Assembly: GCF_002138415.1 (NCBI RefSeq) | Contig: NZ_CP015612.1 | Coordinates: 4,380,001 to 4,444,000, forward strand | DNA from: Stenotrophomonas maltophilia | GTDB taxonomy: Bacteria; Pseudomonadota; Gammaproteobacteria; Xanthomonadales; Xanthomonadaceae | Length of the DNA: 64,000 bases | Direction: 5' to 3' | In this document: positions 24,154 to 33,413 of the stretch, one piece after another | Position numbering within the stretch: position 1 is the stretch's first letter | Layout of the letters: each line of letters opens with the position of its first letter | Program-made: the position numbers and the translations under genes | Notes under the pieces: model-generated | What the model saw: only the letters and a program-made list of their open reading frames with translations | Told to the model about the DNA's origin: nothing | Databases searched by the model: none

Positions 24154-24636
24154 ATGGAAGGAAAGAAAAATATTTCGAAAATTATTATGAAAAATAAAGA
24201 AGAGCTAAAATCGTTGATTGATACATTGACCTCCTCAGAGGACTATGAGGGCGACTACGGCTACCGCATAACAGACACGAGGGCGATGTTATGCAATGTT
24301 GATGAGTCACATCGCCAGCAGGCTCCAGCTGACTATCTGGAATTTCTCACCGAGTTTGGTTTCGGGGAGTTAGACGCGGCATTTCATCTTGATGATGGTC
24401 CGGAGAAATATTCGACTATATGCGGTCGGGAAATTGAGGGCCGTGAATGTATCTACGTATTCGGCGGAAACTCTAGCGATGTACTATATGCTTTCGACGC
24501 AAAAAATAATTGGCAAGTTGTAGAGATCAGTTCCGAATTGGATGGGGTTGATGTGCTGGCATCAAGCTTTTCTGACTTTATCCTGGAACAGCTGAAGCAC
24601 ATCAACTCTCTAGTTCAGCAGCGTGCGGCGGGCTGA
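24154..24636 (+). CDS. SMI1/KNR4 (SUKH) family protein, probable orphan immunity protein
   Basis: 160 residues from ATG 24154 with CAGGAG five bases upstream. The core (about 40-130) has the SUKH pattern: APADYLEFLTEFGFGELD, an acidic strand region, ECIYVFGGNSSDVLYAFDAK and SSFSDFILEQL. SUKH proteins are typical immunity partners in contact-dependent and polymorphic toxin systems. The gene is strikingly AT-rich, with a Lys/Asn/Ile-rich N-terminus, against GC-rich neighbours; it is likely a recent arrival. No toxin gene lies beside it, so it may protect against a toxin from other strains. Confidence 0.75.
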   Translation: MEGKKNISKIIMKNKEELKSLIDTLTSSEDYEGDYGYRITDTRAMLCNVDESHRQQAPADYLEFLTEFGFGELDAAFHLDDGPEKYSTICGREIEGRECIYVFGGNSSDVLYAFDAKNNWQVVEISSELDGVDVLASSFSDFILEQLKHINSLVQQRAAG

Positions 24637-24907
24637 TTGTTAGCGTTGCACTTTAAGATGTGCAAAAGACGTAGGCCCTGCACTGGAAACAACCAATCCG
24701 ATTGCTGTGAGTGACAGTCGAGCTATTGATAAAGCGCAGCATTAATAGAGTGGTGCATGTGGAATCTACGAAAATACTCCACATGCTGATCGTCAATGCT
24801 GGGCGATACCTATCGACAACGCTCGCGGCGGTTGACGCTATTGGCCAGCGCGCCCTGACCGTGCATCGCTCCGGCGCGATGAAGCGCAGCAGCAGATCGG
24901 AAGAAGC
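24637..24907. other. Intergenic, AT-rich remainder with one inverted repeat
   Basis: No gene is supported here. The AT-rich character of the SUKH gene continues to about 24800. An imperfect inverted repeat GCATGTGGA/TCCACATGC (about 24756-24788) has no T-run and is not a clear terminator. Confidence 0.4.
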
Positions 24908-26260
24908 TCAAGGCGCTGCGCTGTTGTCCCGACCGCGATCCACGGCGTCTGCATGCGCAGATGCAGGAACCATCAACAACTCCGCCAACCCGCGATAGAT
25001 CGGCACCCGGCACACCAGCCCGGACACGCCGCGCGCGATCAGCACCGTGGCCAGGATCGGCAGCAGCAGATCACCACTGTCGGTCAGCTCCAGCGAGATC
25101 ACCGCCGAGGTCAGTGGCGCCTGGGTGACGCCGGTCAGATAGGCGCACATGCCCAACAGCACGAACGCACGCGGATCCACACCCGGCATCAGCACCGCGA
25201 GGTTGTGCCCAAGGCCGGCTCCGACCGCCAGCGCCGGCGAGAACAGGCCGCCGGGGATGCCCGCCACGTAGGACGCCAGATTCGCCAGCAGCTTCATCAG
25301 ACCGAATTCATGGCCCACCATCGCCTGCCCCTGCACCAGGCTGCGCGCCTGCTCGTAGCCGGTGCCGAACGCGCCTTCCCCGAACGTCAACGCCAGCGCC
25401 ACCACCACCAGGCCGCAGCCTGCCGCCAGCAGCACGGGATGCCGCTGCCGCAGCTGGCCCAGCCAACGCGGGCGGCCGGCCGCACTGGCCAGCACCGCGC
25501 GCGCGAACAATCCACCCAGCAACCCGGCCACTACGCCGCACAGCAGGATCGCCAGCCAGCCCTGGCCCAGCGGCAGCCGCGCGCTTACATGGCCGAAGTA
25601 GGTGTAGTTGCCCAGCAGGCCAAGCGACACCACGCCACCGACGATTACCGCGGTCAGCAAGGTGCCGGAGAAGCGATGCTCGAAACGGCCGCTGAGCTCC
25701 TCGATGGCAAAAACGATACCGGCCAGCGGCGTGTTGAATGCCGCCGCGATGCCGGCCGCGCCACCGGCCAGCAGGAAGTGCGAGAGCTCGCGCGGATCCT
25801 TGAAACCGAACCAGCGGCCGAACAGGTACATCAGGCTGGCACCCACATGCACGGTGGGCCCTTCGCGCCCGACCGACGCGCCGCCGAGCAGCGACAACGA
25901 GGTCAGCAGCAGCTTGCCCGCCGAGACCACGGGCGAAAGATTGGTCCTGCGGAACGACTCATCGGGCTTGTCCAGTGCGGCGATGACCTGCGGAATGCCG
26001 CTGCCCCGCGTCGGCTTCAGCACGCCCGCGGTCAACCAGGCCAACAGCGCGAAGATGCCCGGCGTGAGCAGCAGGGCCCACCACGGCGAGTGCAAGGTGA
26101 TGCGCTGGAACAGATGGAAGGCCGCGTCACTGGCCTTGGCGAACAGGATGGCCACCAGCGCCACGGCCACGGCGCCGCCCCAGAGCGCGGCACGGCGACG
26201 CCAGGCCTCGCTGAGAACCAGCGCGGTGATGCGGCCGCGGAGACGATGGAGATCGGTCAT
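24908..26260 (-). CDS. ClC-family chloride channel / H+-Cl- antiporter
   Basis: 450 residues from ATG 26260; the upstream in-frame ATG adds a Cys-rich tail unlike the family. All ClC selectivity segments are present: GSGIPQVIAAL (86-96), GREGPTVHVGASL (131-143, with the gating Glu in GREGP), and GIPGGLFSPALAVGAGLGHN toward the C-terminus. The gating Glu is compatible with exchange-type transport rather than passive conduction. The length fits short bacterial ClC proteins without CBS domains. It lies inside the accessory segment between comF and bioB; a role in acid or halide stress would be usual but is not shown. Confidence 0.92.
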   Translation of the reverse strand: MTDLHRLRGRITALVLSEAWRRRAALWGGAVAVALVAILFAKASDAAFHLFQRITLHSPWWALLLTPGIFALLAWLTAGVLKPTRGSGIPQVIAALDKPDESFRRTNLSPVVSAGKLLLTSLSLLGGASVGREGPTVHVGASLMYLFGRWFGFKDPRELSHFLLAGGAAGIAAAFNTPLAGIVFAIEELSGRFEHRFSGTLLTAVIVGGVVSLGLLGNYTYFGHVSARLPLGQGWLAILLCGVVAGLLGGLFARAVLASAAGRPRWLGQLRQRHPVLLAAGCGLVVVALALTFGEGAFGTGYEQARSLVQGQAMVGHEFGLMKLLANLASYVAGIPGGLFSPALAVGAGLGHNLAVLMPGVDPRAFVLLGMCAYLTGVTQAPLTSAVISLELTDSGDLLLPILATVLIARGVSGLVCRVPIYRGLAELLMVPASAHADAVDRGRDNSAAP

Positions 26261-26795
26261 GCGGGGCAGTCTGGACCCTGCGGAGGAAGGCGGACAGCGG
26301 GTACTGTGGCTGAAGGCCTTGCAGGATGCGGTGAAATGCAGCAACTTCCGGCGCCGGACGAGATGCTGGCCGCTTCAGTACCCGGAGGTCAGTCTTGATC
26401 CAACACTTCCGGCACCGCCACCTTCCCGGGCAACTTCATCGTGTGCCCTTCCAGCACATTAAGCGTAGTGATCGGCCTTCTGTAACTGGCGTGGTACTCG
26501 CGGCCCTCGGCCGCCACCAGCGCGCTGTGCGGAGCGATCCTGATTATGCTCGGGCCGAGCTCGCCGCCCAGGCTCCGCAGCGGGTGCTTGCCGATCCGCA
26601 GGCTGATGGAGTGCTGCGAGAAACAGCTGATACCGCATCGGCCTAGGCATCGGATACGCTGGCAGCGCTTCTGTTCTCTTCCGTCACTGCCTGTGCACCT
26701 GCCAGCAGTGGATGCGCACTGGCCAGCAAGCTTCCGGCGGCGGCCAACAGCGACCAGCAAACTGAGTATCTTCCTTGCAAGCGCACCGACTCCTG
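26261..26795. other. Non-coding stretch with a possible gene remnant
   Basis: No complete gene is supported. On the minus strand, 26389-26610 reads as plausible protein text ending VAAEGREYHASYRRPITTLN and EGHTMKLPGKVAVPEVLDQD, but no credible start or family is visible and a second frame opens with MRYQLFLAALHQPAD just upstream. This may be a frameshifted remnant of a small gene. Confidence 0.3.
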
Positions 26796-27341
26796 TCAGT
26801 CGCAGTCCTGGTAGCCGCCCACTTCGCCGCAGTGCCTGCAATGGAACAGATAGGCCCTGGGTGAGCCGTTCTTGTCCATCGCTGCGAGGAAGCGATCCCA
26901 CTGTGGCCCGTCGTCCAGGCCGGTGCTCTCCTGGATGGCAGCTATCGCATCCTCACCGTGTTCTTCCAGTTCGGTACGACCGGCACGGCCGATGAACTGC
27001 GCGGCATCCTCGCAGTGGGTCCACCACTGTTCCTGCTGCAAGCCATTGAAGCCGGGGGTGCGCTGCGCAATCTCGTCAACGATCTCCGCATCGACCTCAT
27101 CCCATTCGCCGCCACCACCCACACCTTCTTCGTCAGTGAAGGTGGCGCCGAGGCGCTCATGCGCTGTGCCATCGGCAATGCACCAAGGGCAGATTTCCTG
27201 CCCATACTCTTCTTCGGCATAGACCGGCCCGGTATACACGTAGCCACGCGACTGGCCACAGCACACGCAGGGCGTGTCTGCGGCAATCACGCTGCCGGTG
27301 GCAATGGGGTCGGGGTGGTAGGTGAATTGGGGCAGATCCAT
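26796..27341 (-). CDS. CbrC-family protein (UPF0167)
   Basis: 181 residues opening MDLPQFTYHPDPIATGSVIA, the typical CbrC beginning in which a short proline-containing lead is followed by a Cys-rich part: TPCVCCGQSRGYVYTGPVYA, EICPWCIADGTAHERLGATF. A C-terminal FHCRHCGEVGGYQDCD adds two more Cys/His contacts, so a zinc-bound fold is likely. The E. coli homologue CbrC (CreB-regulated) is linked to colicin E2 tolerance; its molecular action is unknown. Together with the SUKH gene about 2 kb away it gives this patch a toxin-tolerance flavour, which is inference. Confidence 0.85.
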   Translation of the reverse strand: MDLPQFTYHPDPIATGSVIAADTPCVCCGQSRGYVYTGPVYAEEEYGQEICPWCIADGTAHERLGATFTDEEGVGGGGEWDEVDAEIVDEIAQRTPGFNGLQQEQWWTHCEDAAQFIGRAGRTELEEHGEDAIAAIQESTGLDDGPQWDRFLAAMDKNGSPRAYLFHCRHCGEVGGYQDCD

Positions 27342-27660
27342 GGTGGTTCCTTAGCTGGTCGCCTGAGTGTAGCGGGCCATTCAAGACGCGCACCTCGCGA
27401 TAGCGCATCCGCGTGAGGTCGCCCTGCTCTTCCAGCACGCCCTGCTCCAAAGGTCTGATTCTTCCACTGCTCAGGCGTTCTCAGGCGTTTCGGTCTGGCG
27501 CAGATCGTCCAGCAGCGCGCGCAGACCGCCACCGGGCAGATCGGCCGGGCTGCACAGCACTGCATTGCGGTGTGTCAGATGCGTCAAATACCTGTCCAAT
27601 GGAAACTTGCGAATCTGTATGCAGCGGCGAACTTGCACCGCCGCGTATCATTCAAGCCCC
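27342..27660. other. Gap upstream of bioB with a possible small ORF
   Basis: No convincing gene. On the minus strand a 38-codon frame with TTG start (about 27588-27475) reads MTHLTHRNAVLCSPADLP and continues GGGLRALLDDLRQTE; its residue use looks protein-like, but no ribosome-binding site or family supports it. It may be a remnant. Confidence 0.25.
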
Positions 27661-27667
27661 TTTGCCC

Positions 27668-27697
27668 GTAAACTATATAGCAATCTTAATAGTTGAC
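27668..27697. promoter_or_regulatory. Putative BirA operator of the biotin operon
   Basis: GTAAACTA-N14-TAGTTGAC, an inverted repeat with seven of eight paired positions, 60 bp before bioB. Its half-sites and spacing resemble the BirA operator (TTGTAAACC-N14/15-GGTTTACAA type). A TATA-like -10 (TATAGC) lies inside the spacer, so binding of biotinoyl-AMP-loaded BirA would block transcription. Confidence 0.6.
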
Positions 27698-27756
27698 AGC
27701 CCGGACACACCCACCCACACTGCCGCCCTCGCTCCACTCGTACCCAAGGTCCCGCC

Positions 27757-28800
27757 ATGGCTGCTGCCATCCGCCACGACTGGCAACAGGACGAACTGCA
27801 GGCGCTGTTCGATCTGCCGTTCCCCGAGCTGCTGTTCCGCGCCGCGGCGGTCCACCGCGAGCACTTCGACCCCTCGCAGGTGCAGGTCTCCACGCTGCTG
27901 TCGGTGAAAACCGGTGGTTGCCCGGAAGACTGCGCGTACTGCCCGCAGGCGCAGCGCTACAACACCGGGGTGAACGCGCAGAAGCTGATGGAGACCGACG
28001 CGGTGCTGGCCAAGGCACGCCAGGCCAAGGCCGCTGGCGCATCGCGCTTCTGCATGGGTGCCGCGTGGCGTTCGCCGAAGGACCGCGACATTCCGAAGGT
28101 GGCGGCAATGATCGCCGGGGTGAAGGCTCTGGGCCTGGAGACCTGCGCCACGCTGGGCATGCTCAGTGGTGAGCAGGCGCGTGCGCTGAAGGATGCGGGC
28201 CTGGACTACTACAACCACAACCTCGACACCGCGCCGGACTACTACGATTCGATCATCCACACGCGCCAGTACCAGGACCGCCTGGACACGTTGGAGCACG
28301 TGCGCGATGCCGGCTTGAAGACCTGCTGCGGTGGCATCGTCGGCATGGGCGAGACGCGCGCGCAGCGCGTCGGCCTGCTGCTGGCGCTGGCCACGCTGCC
28401 GGCGCATCCCGATTCAGTACCGATCAACAAGCTGGTGCAGGTGGCGGGCACGCCGCTGCATGGCAGTGCCGAGCTGGACCCGTTCGAGTTCGTGCGCATG
28501 ATCGCAGTGGCGCGCATCGCCATGCCGCGCTCGATGGTGCGGTTGTCCGCCGGGCGCGAGGCGATGAGCGATGAACTGCAGGCGCTGTGCTTCGTCGCTG
28601 GTGCCAACTCCATCTTCTACGGCGACAAGCTGCTGACCACCGGCAACCCGGAGAGCGAGCGCGACCTGGCGCTGTTCGCGCGGCTGGGACTGCAGCCGAT
28701 GGCGGTGCAGGTGGATGCCGAGGGTCATGACCAAGGGGGTACCGTCCACGCTGATATCAGTGCCGATGCGCCGGCCTGTGGCTGCGCTCACGCGGCCTGA
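27757..28800 (+). CDS. bioB: Biotin synthase BioB
   Basis: 347 residues. Radical-SAM enzyme that inserts sulfur into dethiobiotin, the last step of biotin synthesis. The SAM cluster motif is C55-x3-C59-x2-C62 in [13 protein letters not shown]; further family marks are [35 protein letters not shown] (with the second-cluster ligands), [10 protein letters not shown] and [13 protein letters not shown], plus [17 protein letters not shown]. Length is normal. It is the first gene of bioB-bioF-bioH-SDR-bioC, and is preceded by a BirA-like operator. A 67-bp gap separates it from bioF. Confidence 0.98.
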   Translation: MAAAIRHDWQQDELQALFDLPFPELLFRAAAVHREHFDPSQVQVSTLLSVKTGGCPEDCAYCPQAQRYNTGVNAQKLMETDAVLAKARQAKAAGASRFCMGAAWRSPKDRDIPKVAAMIAGVKALGLETCATLGMLSGEQARALKDAGLDYYNHNLDTAPDYYDSIIHTRQYQDRLDTLEHVRDAGLKTCCGGIVGMGETRAQRVGLLLALATLPAHPDSVPINKLVQVAGTPLHGSAELDPFEFVRMIAVARIAMPRSMVRLSAGREAMSDELQALCFVAGANSIFYGDKLLTTGNPESERDLALFARLGLQPMAVQVDAEGHDQGGTVHADISADAPACGCAHAA

Positions 28801-28867
28801 GACGGGATGCAGGCAGGCGCCGCGGCAACGCGCTACCCTAGCCGCCCCGTCGACGCATTCAGCCACC

Positions 28868-30091
28868 ATGGCCCGCCCCGACCTGACCGCCCGCCTCCAC
28901 GCCCAGCGCGCCCTGCGCGATGCCCAAGGCCGTCGCCGCCCGCGACGCACGGTCACCCGTCGTGATGGCGTGCGCCTGGAAGTGAACGGCCAGTGGCTGA
29001 CCGGCTTCTGCAGCAACGACTACCTTGGCCTGGCCCAGCAGTTCAGCGTGGTCAACGCGCTGCAGGACGCCGCGGCACGCGAGGGCGCCGGCGCCGGTGC
29101 CTCGCACCTGGTCTGCGGCCATCATGCTCTGCATGAGGCGCTGGAACGCGAGGTAGCCGAGTGGCTGGGCTATCCGCGTGCGCTGCTGTTCGGCAGTGGC
29201 TTCGCCGCCAACCTGGCCGTGCAGCAGGCGCTGCTGAGCGAAGAGAACGACGTGTGCGTGCAGGACAAGCTCAACCACGCGAGCCTGCTTGATGCCACCC
29301 GGTTGGCCGGTGCGCGCCTGCGCCGTTATCCGCACCTTGATGCCGAGGGCGCGATGCGTCAGCTCAAGCACGCGCCCGATGGCGCGGCGATGCTGGCCAC
29401 CGATGGTGTCTTCAGCATGGATGGCGACATCGCACCGCTGCGTGCATTGTCGCTTGTGGCACGCCTGCAGCAGGCGCTGTTCTACGTCGATGACGCGCAC
29501 GGCGTGGGCGTGGTCGGTGATGGCCGTGGTGCCGTGGCCGCCGCCGGGCTGGGCGTGGACGATGTGCCGCTGCAGCTGGTCACGCTGGGCAAGGCACTGG
29601 GCGGTTCCGGCGCGCTGGTGCTGGGCCGCGACGACCTGATCGAGCACCTGGCCGAAACCGCGCGCCCTTACATCTATACCACCGCGGTGCCACCGGCGAT
29701 GGCCGCTGCTGCGCTTGAAGCAGTGCGCCTGGCGCGTCGCGACCACTGGCGCCGCACCAAGCTGACCGACCTGATCGCGCTGTTCCGCAGTGAAGCGCGT
29801 CGCCATGGCCTGGACCTGATGGCTTCGGAAACGCCGATCCAGCCGCTGCTATGTGGTGATGACCATACCGCCGTGGCGATGTCCACGACGCTGGAACAGG
29901 CCGGCTGGCTGGTCGGCGCGATCCGCCCGCCCACGGTTCCCGAAGGCAAGGCACGCCTGCGCGTCACCCTGTCCGCGTTGCACACCCCCGAGCAGGTGCG
30001 TGACGTGGTCGAGGCCATTGCCAGCGCACGCGATCGCGTCGACCTGGCCGCGCGTGAGGCCGCGCCACCGCCGCTGCCCGCTTTTGCCTGA
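28868..30091 (+). CDS. bioF: 8-amino-7-oxononanoate synthase BioF
   Basis: 407 residues from ATG 28868; the open frame upstream runs through bioB and is not coding. PLP-dependent enzyme joining pimeloyl-ACP and alanine. Landmarks: [23 protein letters not shown] (the glycine-rich acyl-binding turn), [31 protein letters not shown] (PLP-ring Asp) and the Schiff-base Lys242 in [15 protein letters not shown]. It follows bioB by 67 bp and precedes bioH by 17 bp. Confidence 0.97.
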   Translation: MARPDLTARLHAQRALRDAQGRRRPRRTVTRRDGVRLEVNGQWLTGFCSNDYLGLAQQFSVVNALQDAAAREGAGAGASHLVCGHHALHEALEREVAEWLGYPRALLFGSGFAANLAVQQALLSEENDVCVQDKLNHASLLDATRLAGARLRRYPHLDAEGAMRQLKHAPDGAAMLATDGVFSMDGDIAPLRALSLVARLQQALFYVDDAHGVGVVGDGRGAVAAAGLGVDDVPLQLVTLGKALGGSGALVLGRDDLIEHLAETARPYIYTTAVPPAMAAAALEAVRLARRDHWRRTKLTDLIALFRSEARRHGLDLMASETPIQPLLCGDDHTAVAMSTTLEQAGWLVGAIRPPTVPEGKARLRVTLSALHTPEQVRDVVEAIASARDRVDLAAREAAPPPLPAFA

Positions 30092-30108
30092 GTTCCGTGT
30101 AGTTCCCC

Positions 30109-30888
30109 ATGCATATTGAAGTCACCGGCCGCGGGCCGGACCTGGTTCTGATCCACGGCTGGGCCCTGCAGGGCGGCGTGTTCGCGCCGCTGGTGCAACG
30201 CCTGGCCGATCGCTTCACCCTGCATCTGGTTGATCTGCCGGGCCATGGCCACAGCCGCGAGGACACCACGCCGCTGCGCCTGCCGTTCGTGGTCAACGCC
30301 ATCGCCGCGGCCACGCCGCCGGCGGTGTGGTGTGGCTGGTCGCTGGGCGGCCTGTTCGCGCTGCATGCGGCGGCCACCCTGCCGAAGGTGCGCGGGCTGG
30401 CGATGATCGCGGCCACGCCGCGCTTCGTGCGTGGCGAAGACTGGCCGCATGCGGTGGAACCGGCCGTGTTCGAACAGTTCGGGCGCGAGCTGGCCAGCGA
30501 CTTCGGTGGCACGCTGGAGCGCTTCCTGGCGCTGGACGTGATGGGCTCGGCGCACGCCCGCGAAGAGCTGCGCACCCTTCGCCAGCGCCTGGTCGAGCGC
30601 GGTGCGCCCACCGAACGCGCGCTGCTGGAAGGCCTGCGCCTGCTGGAAAGCACCGACCTGCGCGGCGCACTGCCGACGCTGGGCAAATCCAGTCTGTGGA
30701 TCGCCGGCCAACGCGACCGGTTGGTCTCACCGACAGCGATGCAGGCCGCCGCTGCGCTGGCCCCGGGCGGGCAGGCGCTGACCATCGCCCACGGCGGCCA
30801 TGCGCCCTTCCTCGGCCATGCCGACGAGGTCGCCGCCGCCCTGCAACACTTCGTTGCCGGCCTGTCACCGGCCGATGGCGGACAATGA
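30109..30888 (+). CDS. bioH: Pimeloyl-ACP methyl ester esterase BioH
   Basis: 259 residues, alpha/beta hydrolase. It removes the methyl group from pimeloyl-ACP methyl ester to end the BioC-BioH route to the pimelate moiety. The nucleophile is Ser78 in WCGWSLGGLFAL; the other triad members appear to be Asp203 in AGQRDRLVSP and His231 in HGGHAPFLGH. The oxyanion region LIHGWALQGG is normal. Length matches E. coli BioH (256). The next gene starts 29 bp downstream. Confidence 0.95.
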   Translation: MHIEVTGRGPDLVLIHGWALQGGVFAPLVQRLADRFTLHLVDLPGHGHSREDTTPLRLPFVVNAIAAATPPAVWCGWSLGGLFALHAAATLPKVRGLAMIAATPRFVRGEDWPHAVEPAVFEQFGRELASDFGGTLERFLALDVMGSAHAREELRTLRQRLVERGAPTERALLEGLRLLESTDLRGALPTLGKSSLWIAGQRDRLVSPTAMQAAAALAPGGQALTIAHGGHAPFLGHADEVAAALQHFVAGLSPADGGQ

Positions 30889-30917
30889 GCGCCTTCCGAA
30901 TTCCGCAGGACTGACGC

Positions 30918-31697
30918 ATGGATCTGGGTATCAATGGCCGCTGGGCACTGGTCTGCGGCGCAAGCAAGGGGCTGGGCCTGGGCTGCGCGCGTGCGCTGGT
31001 GCGTGAAGGCGTCAACGTGGTGATCGTGGCCCGCGGCGAAGCCGCCCTGCAGGCCGCCGCTGAAGAGCTGCGCGCGCTGGCCGGTGCCGCCGAGGTGCGC
31101 GCGGTCGCCGCCGACGTCACCACCGAAGCCGGCCGCGTCGCGGCGCTGGCCGCATGCCCGCAGGTGGACATCCTGGTCAACAACGCCGGTGGCCCGCCGC
31201 CGGGCGACTTCCGCAATTTCGAGCGTGACGACTGGATTGCCGCGCTGGACGCCAACATGCTGGCGCCGATCGCGCTGATCCGCGCCACCGTCGACGCGAT
31301 GATCGAGCGCGGCTTCGGCCGTATCGTCAACATCACCTCGTCGGCGGTGAAAGCCCCGATCGACATCCTGGCGCTGTCCAACGGCGCGCGCAGTGGCCTG
31401 ACCGGTTTCGTCGCCGGCCTATCGCGCCGCACCGTGGCCCACAACGTCACCATCAACAACCTGCTGCCCGGCCAGTTCGACACCGACCGCCTGCGCGCCA
31501 ACTTCGCCCACTCTGCGGGCAAGGACGGCGATGCCAGCGAAGTGGCCGAGCGCCGCCGCCAGCAGATTCCCGCCGGCCGCTTCGGCACGCCGGACGAATT
31601 CGGCGCCGCCTGCGCCTTCCTGTGCAGCGCACAGGCCGGTTACCTCACCGGGCAGAACCTGCTGATCGACGGCGGCGCCTACCCCGGTACGTTCTAA
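30918..31697 (+). CDS. SDR-family protein in the biotin operon, catalytic YxxxK replaced
   Basis: 259 residues, 3-oxoacyl-ACP-reductase-like. The cofactor loop is intact (WALVCGASKGLGLGCARAL, VDILVNNAGGPPPGDF) and the catalytic Ser region is present (IVNITSSAVKAP), but where the family has YxxxK this protein reads DILALSNGARSGLTGFV, so both Tyr and Lys appear to be lost. A divergent BKR-like SDR group with the SN..R form is known. Position between bioH and bioC (29 and 12 bp gaps) suggests a link to the malonyl/pimeloyl-ACP steps, but no step of the known pathway needs it: fatty acid synthesis enzymes normally do the reductions. Confidence 0.85.
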   Translation: MDLGINGRWALVCGASKGLGLGCARALVREGVNVVIVARGEAALQAAAEELRALAGAAEVRAVAADVTTEAGRVAALAACPQVDILVNNAGGPPPGDFRNFERDDWIAALDANMLAPIALIRATVDAMIERGFGRIVNITSSAVKAPIDILALSNGARSGLTGFVAGLSRRTVAHNVTINNLLPGQFDTDRLRANFAHSAGKDGDASEVAERRRQQIPAGRFGTPDEFGAACAFLCSAQAGYLTGQNLLIDGGAYPGTF

Positions 31698-31709
31698 GAG
31701 ACTTTCGCA

Positions 31710-32594
31710 ATGCCGTCCCACTTCGATGCCCGCCACGTCCGCCGCGCGTTCGCCCGCGCCGCCAACAGCTACGATGCCGCCGCCGCCCTGCAGCGCGAGG
31801 TGCAGTCGCGGCTGATCGAATCGCTGGACTACCTGGAGGCGCGCAAGCCCGAGGTGGTGCTGGACATCGGTGCCGGTACCGGACACGCCAGCGCGCTGAT
31901 GAAGAAGCGCTGGCCGAAGGCGCAGGTGATCGCGCTGGACGTGGCGCTGCCGATGCTGGACCAGGCCAAGCGCCAGGCCGGCTGGTGGAAGCCGTTCCAG
32001 CGCCTGTGCGGCGACGCCGCTGCGCTGCCGCTGGCCGACAACAGCGTGGACGTGATCTTCAGCAACCTGTGCCTGCAGTGGGTGGACGATCTGCCGGCGG
32101 TGTTCGCCGGGTTCCGTCGCGTGCTCAAGCCCGGTGGCCTGCTGCTGTGTTCCACCTTCGGCCCGGAAACGCTGGTGGAACTCAACGAGGCATTCGCCGC
32201 TGCCGATGACCGCCCACACGTGAGCCGCTTCGCGCAGATCGCACAGTTCGGCGATGCGCTGATGATGGCCGGCTTCCGCGACCCGGTGCTGGATCGCGAT
32301 CTGTTCACCCTGACCTACGACGATCTGCCGTCGCTGATGCGCGAACTGCGTGCGATGGGCGCGACCAATGCGCGGGTGGACCGACGCCACACGCTGACCG
32401 GGCGTGGTCGTTTCGCGGCGGCGGCAGCGGCGTATGAACCGATGCGGCGCGCCGACGGCAAGCTGCCCAGCAGCTGGGAAGTGATCTATGCCCACGCCTG
32501 GGCACCGGACCCGGGCGCACCGATCCGCGAAGGCGGACATGACGTGGCCTCGGTGCCGGTGTCGGCGATTCCGATCCGGCGCAAGCAGACCTGA
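31710..32594 (+). CDS. bioC: Malonyl-ACP O-methyltransferase BioC
   Basis: 294 residues. SAM-dependent methyltransferase that masks the malonyl carboxyl group so fatty acid synthesis can extend it to a pimeloyl chain. Family marks: VRRAFARAANSYDAAAALQR at the N-terminus, VLDIGAGTGHASALM (motif I), VIALDVALPMLDQAK, FSNLCLQWVDDLPAVF and LKPGGLLLCSTFGPETLVEL. It lies 12 bp after the SDR gene and is the last gene of the operon; SMAG palindromes begin 8 bp after its stop. Confidence 0.95.
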   Translation: MPSHFDARHVRRAFARAANSYDAAAALQREVQSRLIESLDYLEARKPEVVLDIGAGTGHASALMKKRWPKAQVIALDVALPMLDQAKRQAGWWKPFQRLCGDAAALPLADNSVDVIFSNLCLQWVDDLPAVFAGFRRVLKPGGLLLCSTFGPETLVELNEAFAAADDRPHVSRFAQIAQFGDALMMAGFRDPVLDRDLFTLTYDDLPSLMRELRAMGATNARVDRRHTLTGRGRFAAAAAAYEPMRRADGKLPSSWEVIYAHAWAPDPGAPIREGGHDVASVPVSAIPIRRKQT

Positions 32595-32601
32595 TCGTCC
32601 G

Positions 32602-32727
32602 GTAGTGCCGGCCGCTGGCCGGCAACCTCACGATTCCATGGTGTGCATCTGCCGGCCAGCGGCCGGCACTACCGCATTGCACGCCGCACGCGAATCGCTC
32701 TGGTAGGTGCCAACCTTGGTTGGCACA
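32602..32727. repeat. Three SMAG elements after bioC
   Basis: 32602-32624 (GTAG then TGCCGGCC/GGCCGGCA), 32650-32672 (the same palindrome reversed, ending CACTAC) and 32703-32727 (GTAG then GTGCCAACC/GGTTGGCAC). The first two face each other and could form a larger hairpin as an mRNA 3' end. Confidence 0.85.
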
Positions 32728-32780
32728 CCCCGTCAGATCGCGTTACGGCCGGCATTGTGCCAACCAAAGCAGGCCGCTGC

Positions 32781-33413
32781 TCAGGTATTGGCCGGCGAAC
32801 TCAGCGGCGGGCGCACCAGGTCGCGGTGGAAGAAATAGATCTCCTGCACCAGGAAGCGCCAACTCGTGTGGAAGCTGCGGAAGCGCGTGCTGGGCGTGGA
32901 CGAAGCCAGCGCATCGATGCCCAGCGCCTTGCTCAGGCGCAGCGCGCGCGCCATGTGCAGCGGGTCGCTGACGATGATCACCCGGTGCAGGTCGCGCTGG
33001 TCCATCAGCCGCTTGGCTTCGACCAGGTTCTGCACGGTGTTGCGCGAAGCGGTTTCGATCAGGATCGCGTCGTCCGGCACGCCATGCTTGAGCGCATAAC
33101 GCCGCGCCACCTGCGATTCGGAGAAGCGCGCGCCGGTACCACCGTAGCCGCCGGTGAAGATCAGCAGTGGCGCGTACTGGGCCTCATACAGATCCAGGCC
33201 GTGGCGGATGCGTTCCTCGAATACCGGCGACGGCTTGGCGTCGTAGGCCGCTGCGCCGAGCACGATGATGGCGTCGGCCTTGGCGGCCTGGTCACGCTCG
33301 CCGACCCAGACGATCCAGGCAGTCACGCCCAGCAGCCAGATCACCAGCACCACGAACAGCCGCCACAGCCAGCCCAGCAGGCCGGTGCGATGCCGGTTGC
33401 GCTCGCGGCTCAA
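32781..33413 (-). CDS. ElyC/SanA/YdcF-family membrane protein (DUF218)
   Basis: 210 residues from a TTG at 33413 that overlaps the stop of the upstream dehydratase gene; no ATG is available before the membrane anchor. One N-terminal transmembrane helix (WLWRLFVVLVIWLLGVTAWI) is followed by the DUF218 domain: ADAIIVLGAAAYDAKPSPVF, LIFTGGYGG, SRNTVQNLVEAKRLM, VIIVSDPLHMARAL. Homologues (ElyC, SanA) affect peptidoglycan precursors or envelope barrier properties in enteric bacteria; biochemical function is not settled. Confidence 0.85.
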   Translation of the reverse strand: MSRERNRHRTGLLGWLWRLFVVLVIWLLGVTAWIVWVGERDQAAKADAIIVLGAAAYDAKPSPVFEERIRHGLDLYEAQYAPLLIFTGGYGGTGARFSESQVARRYALKHGVPDDAILIETASRNTVQNLVEAKRLMDQRDLHRVIIVSDPLHMARALRLSKALGIDALASSTPSTRFRSFHTSWRFLVQEIYFFHRDLVRPPLSSPANT

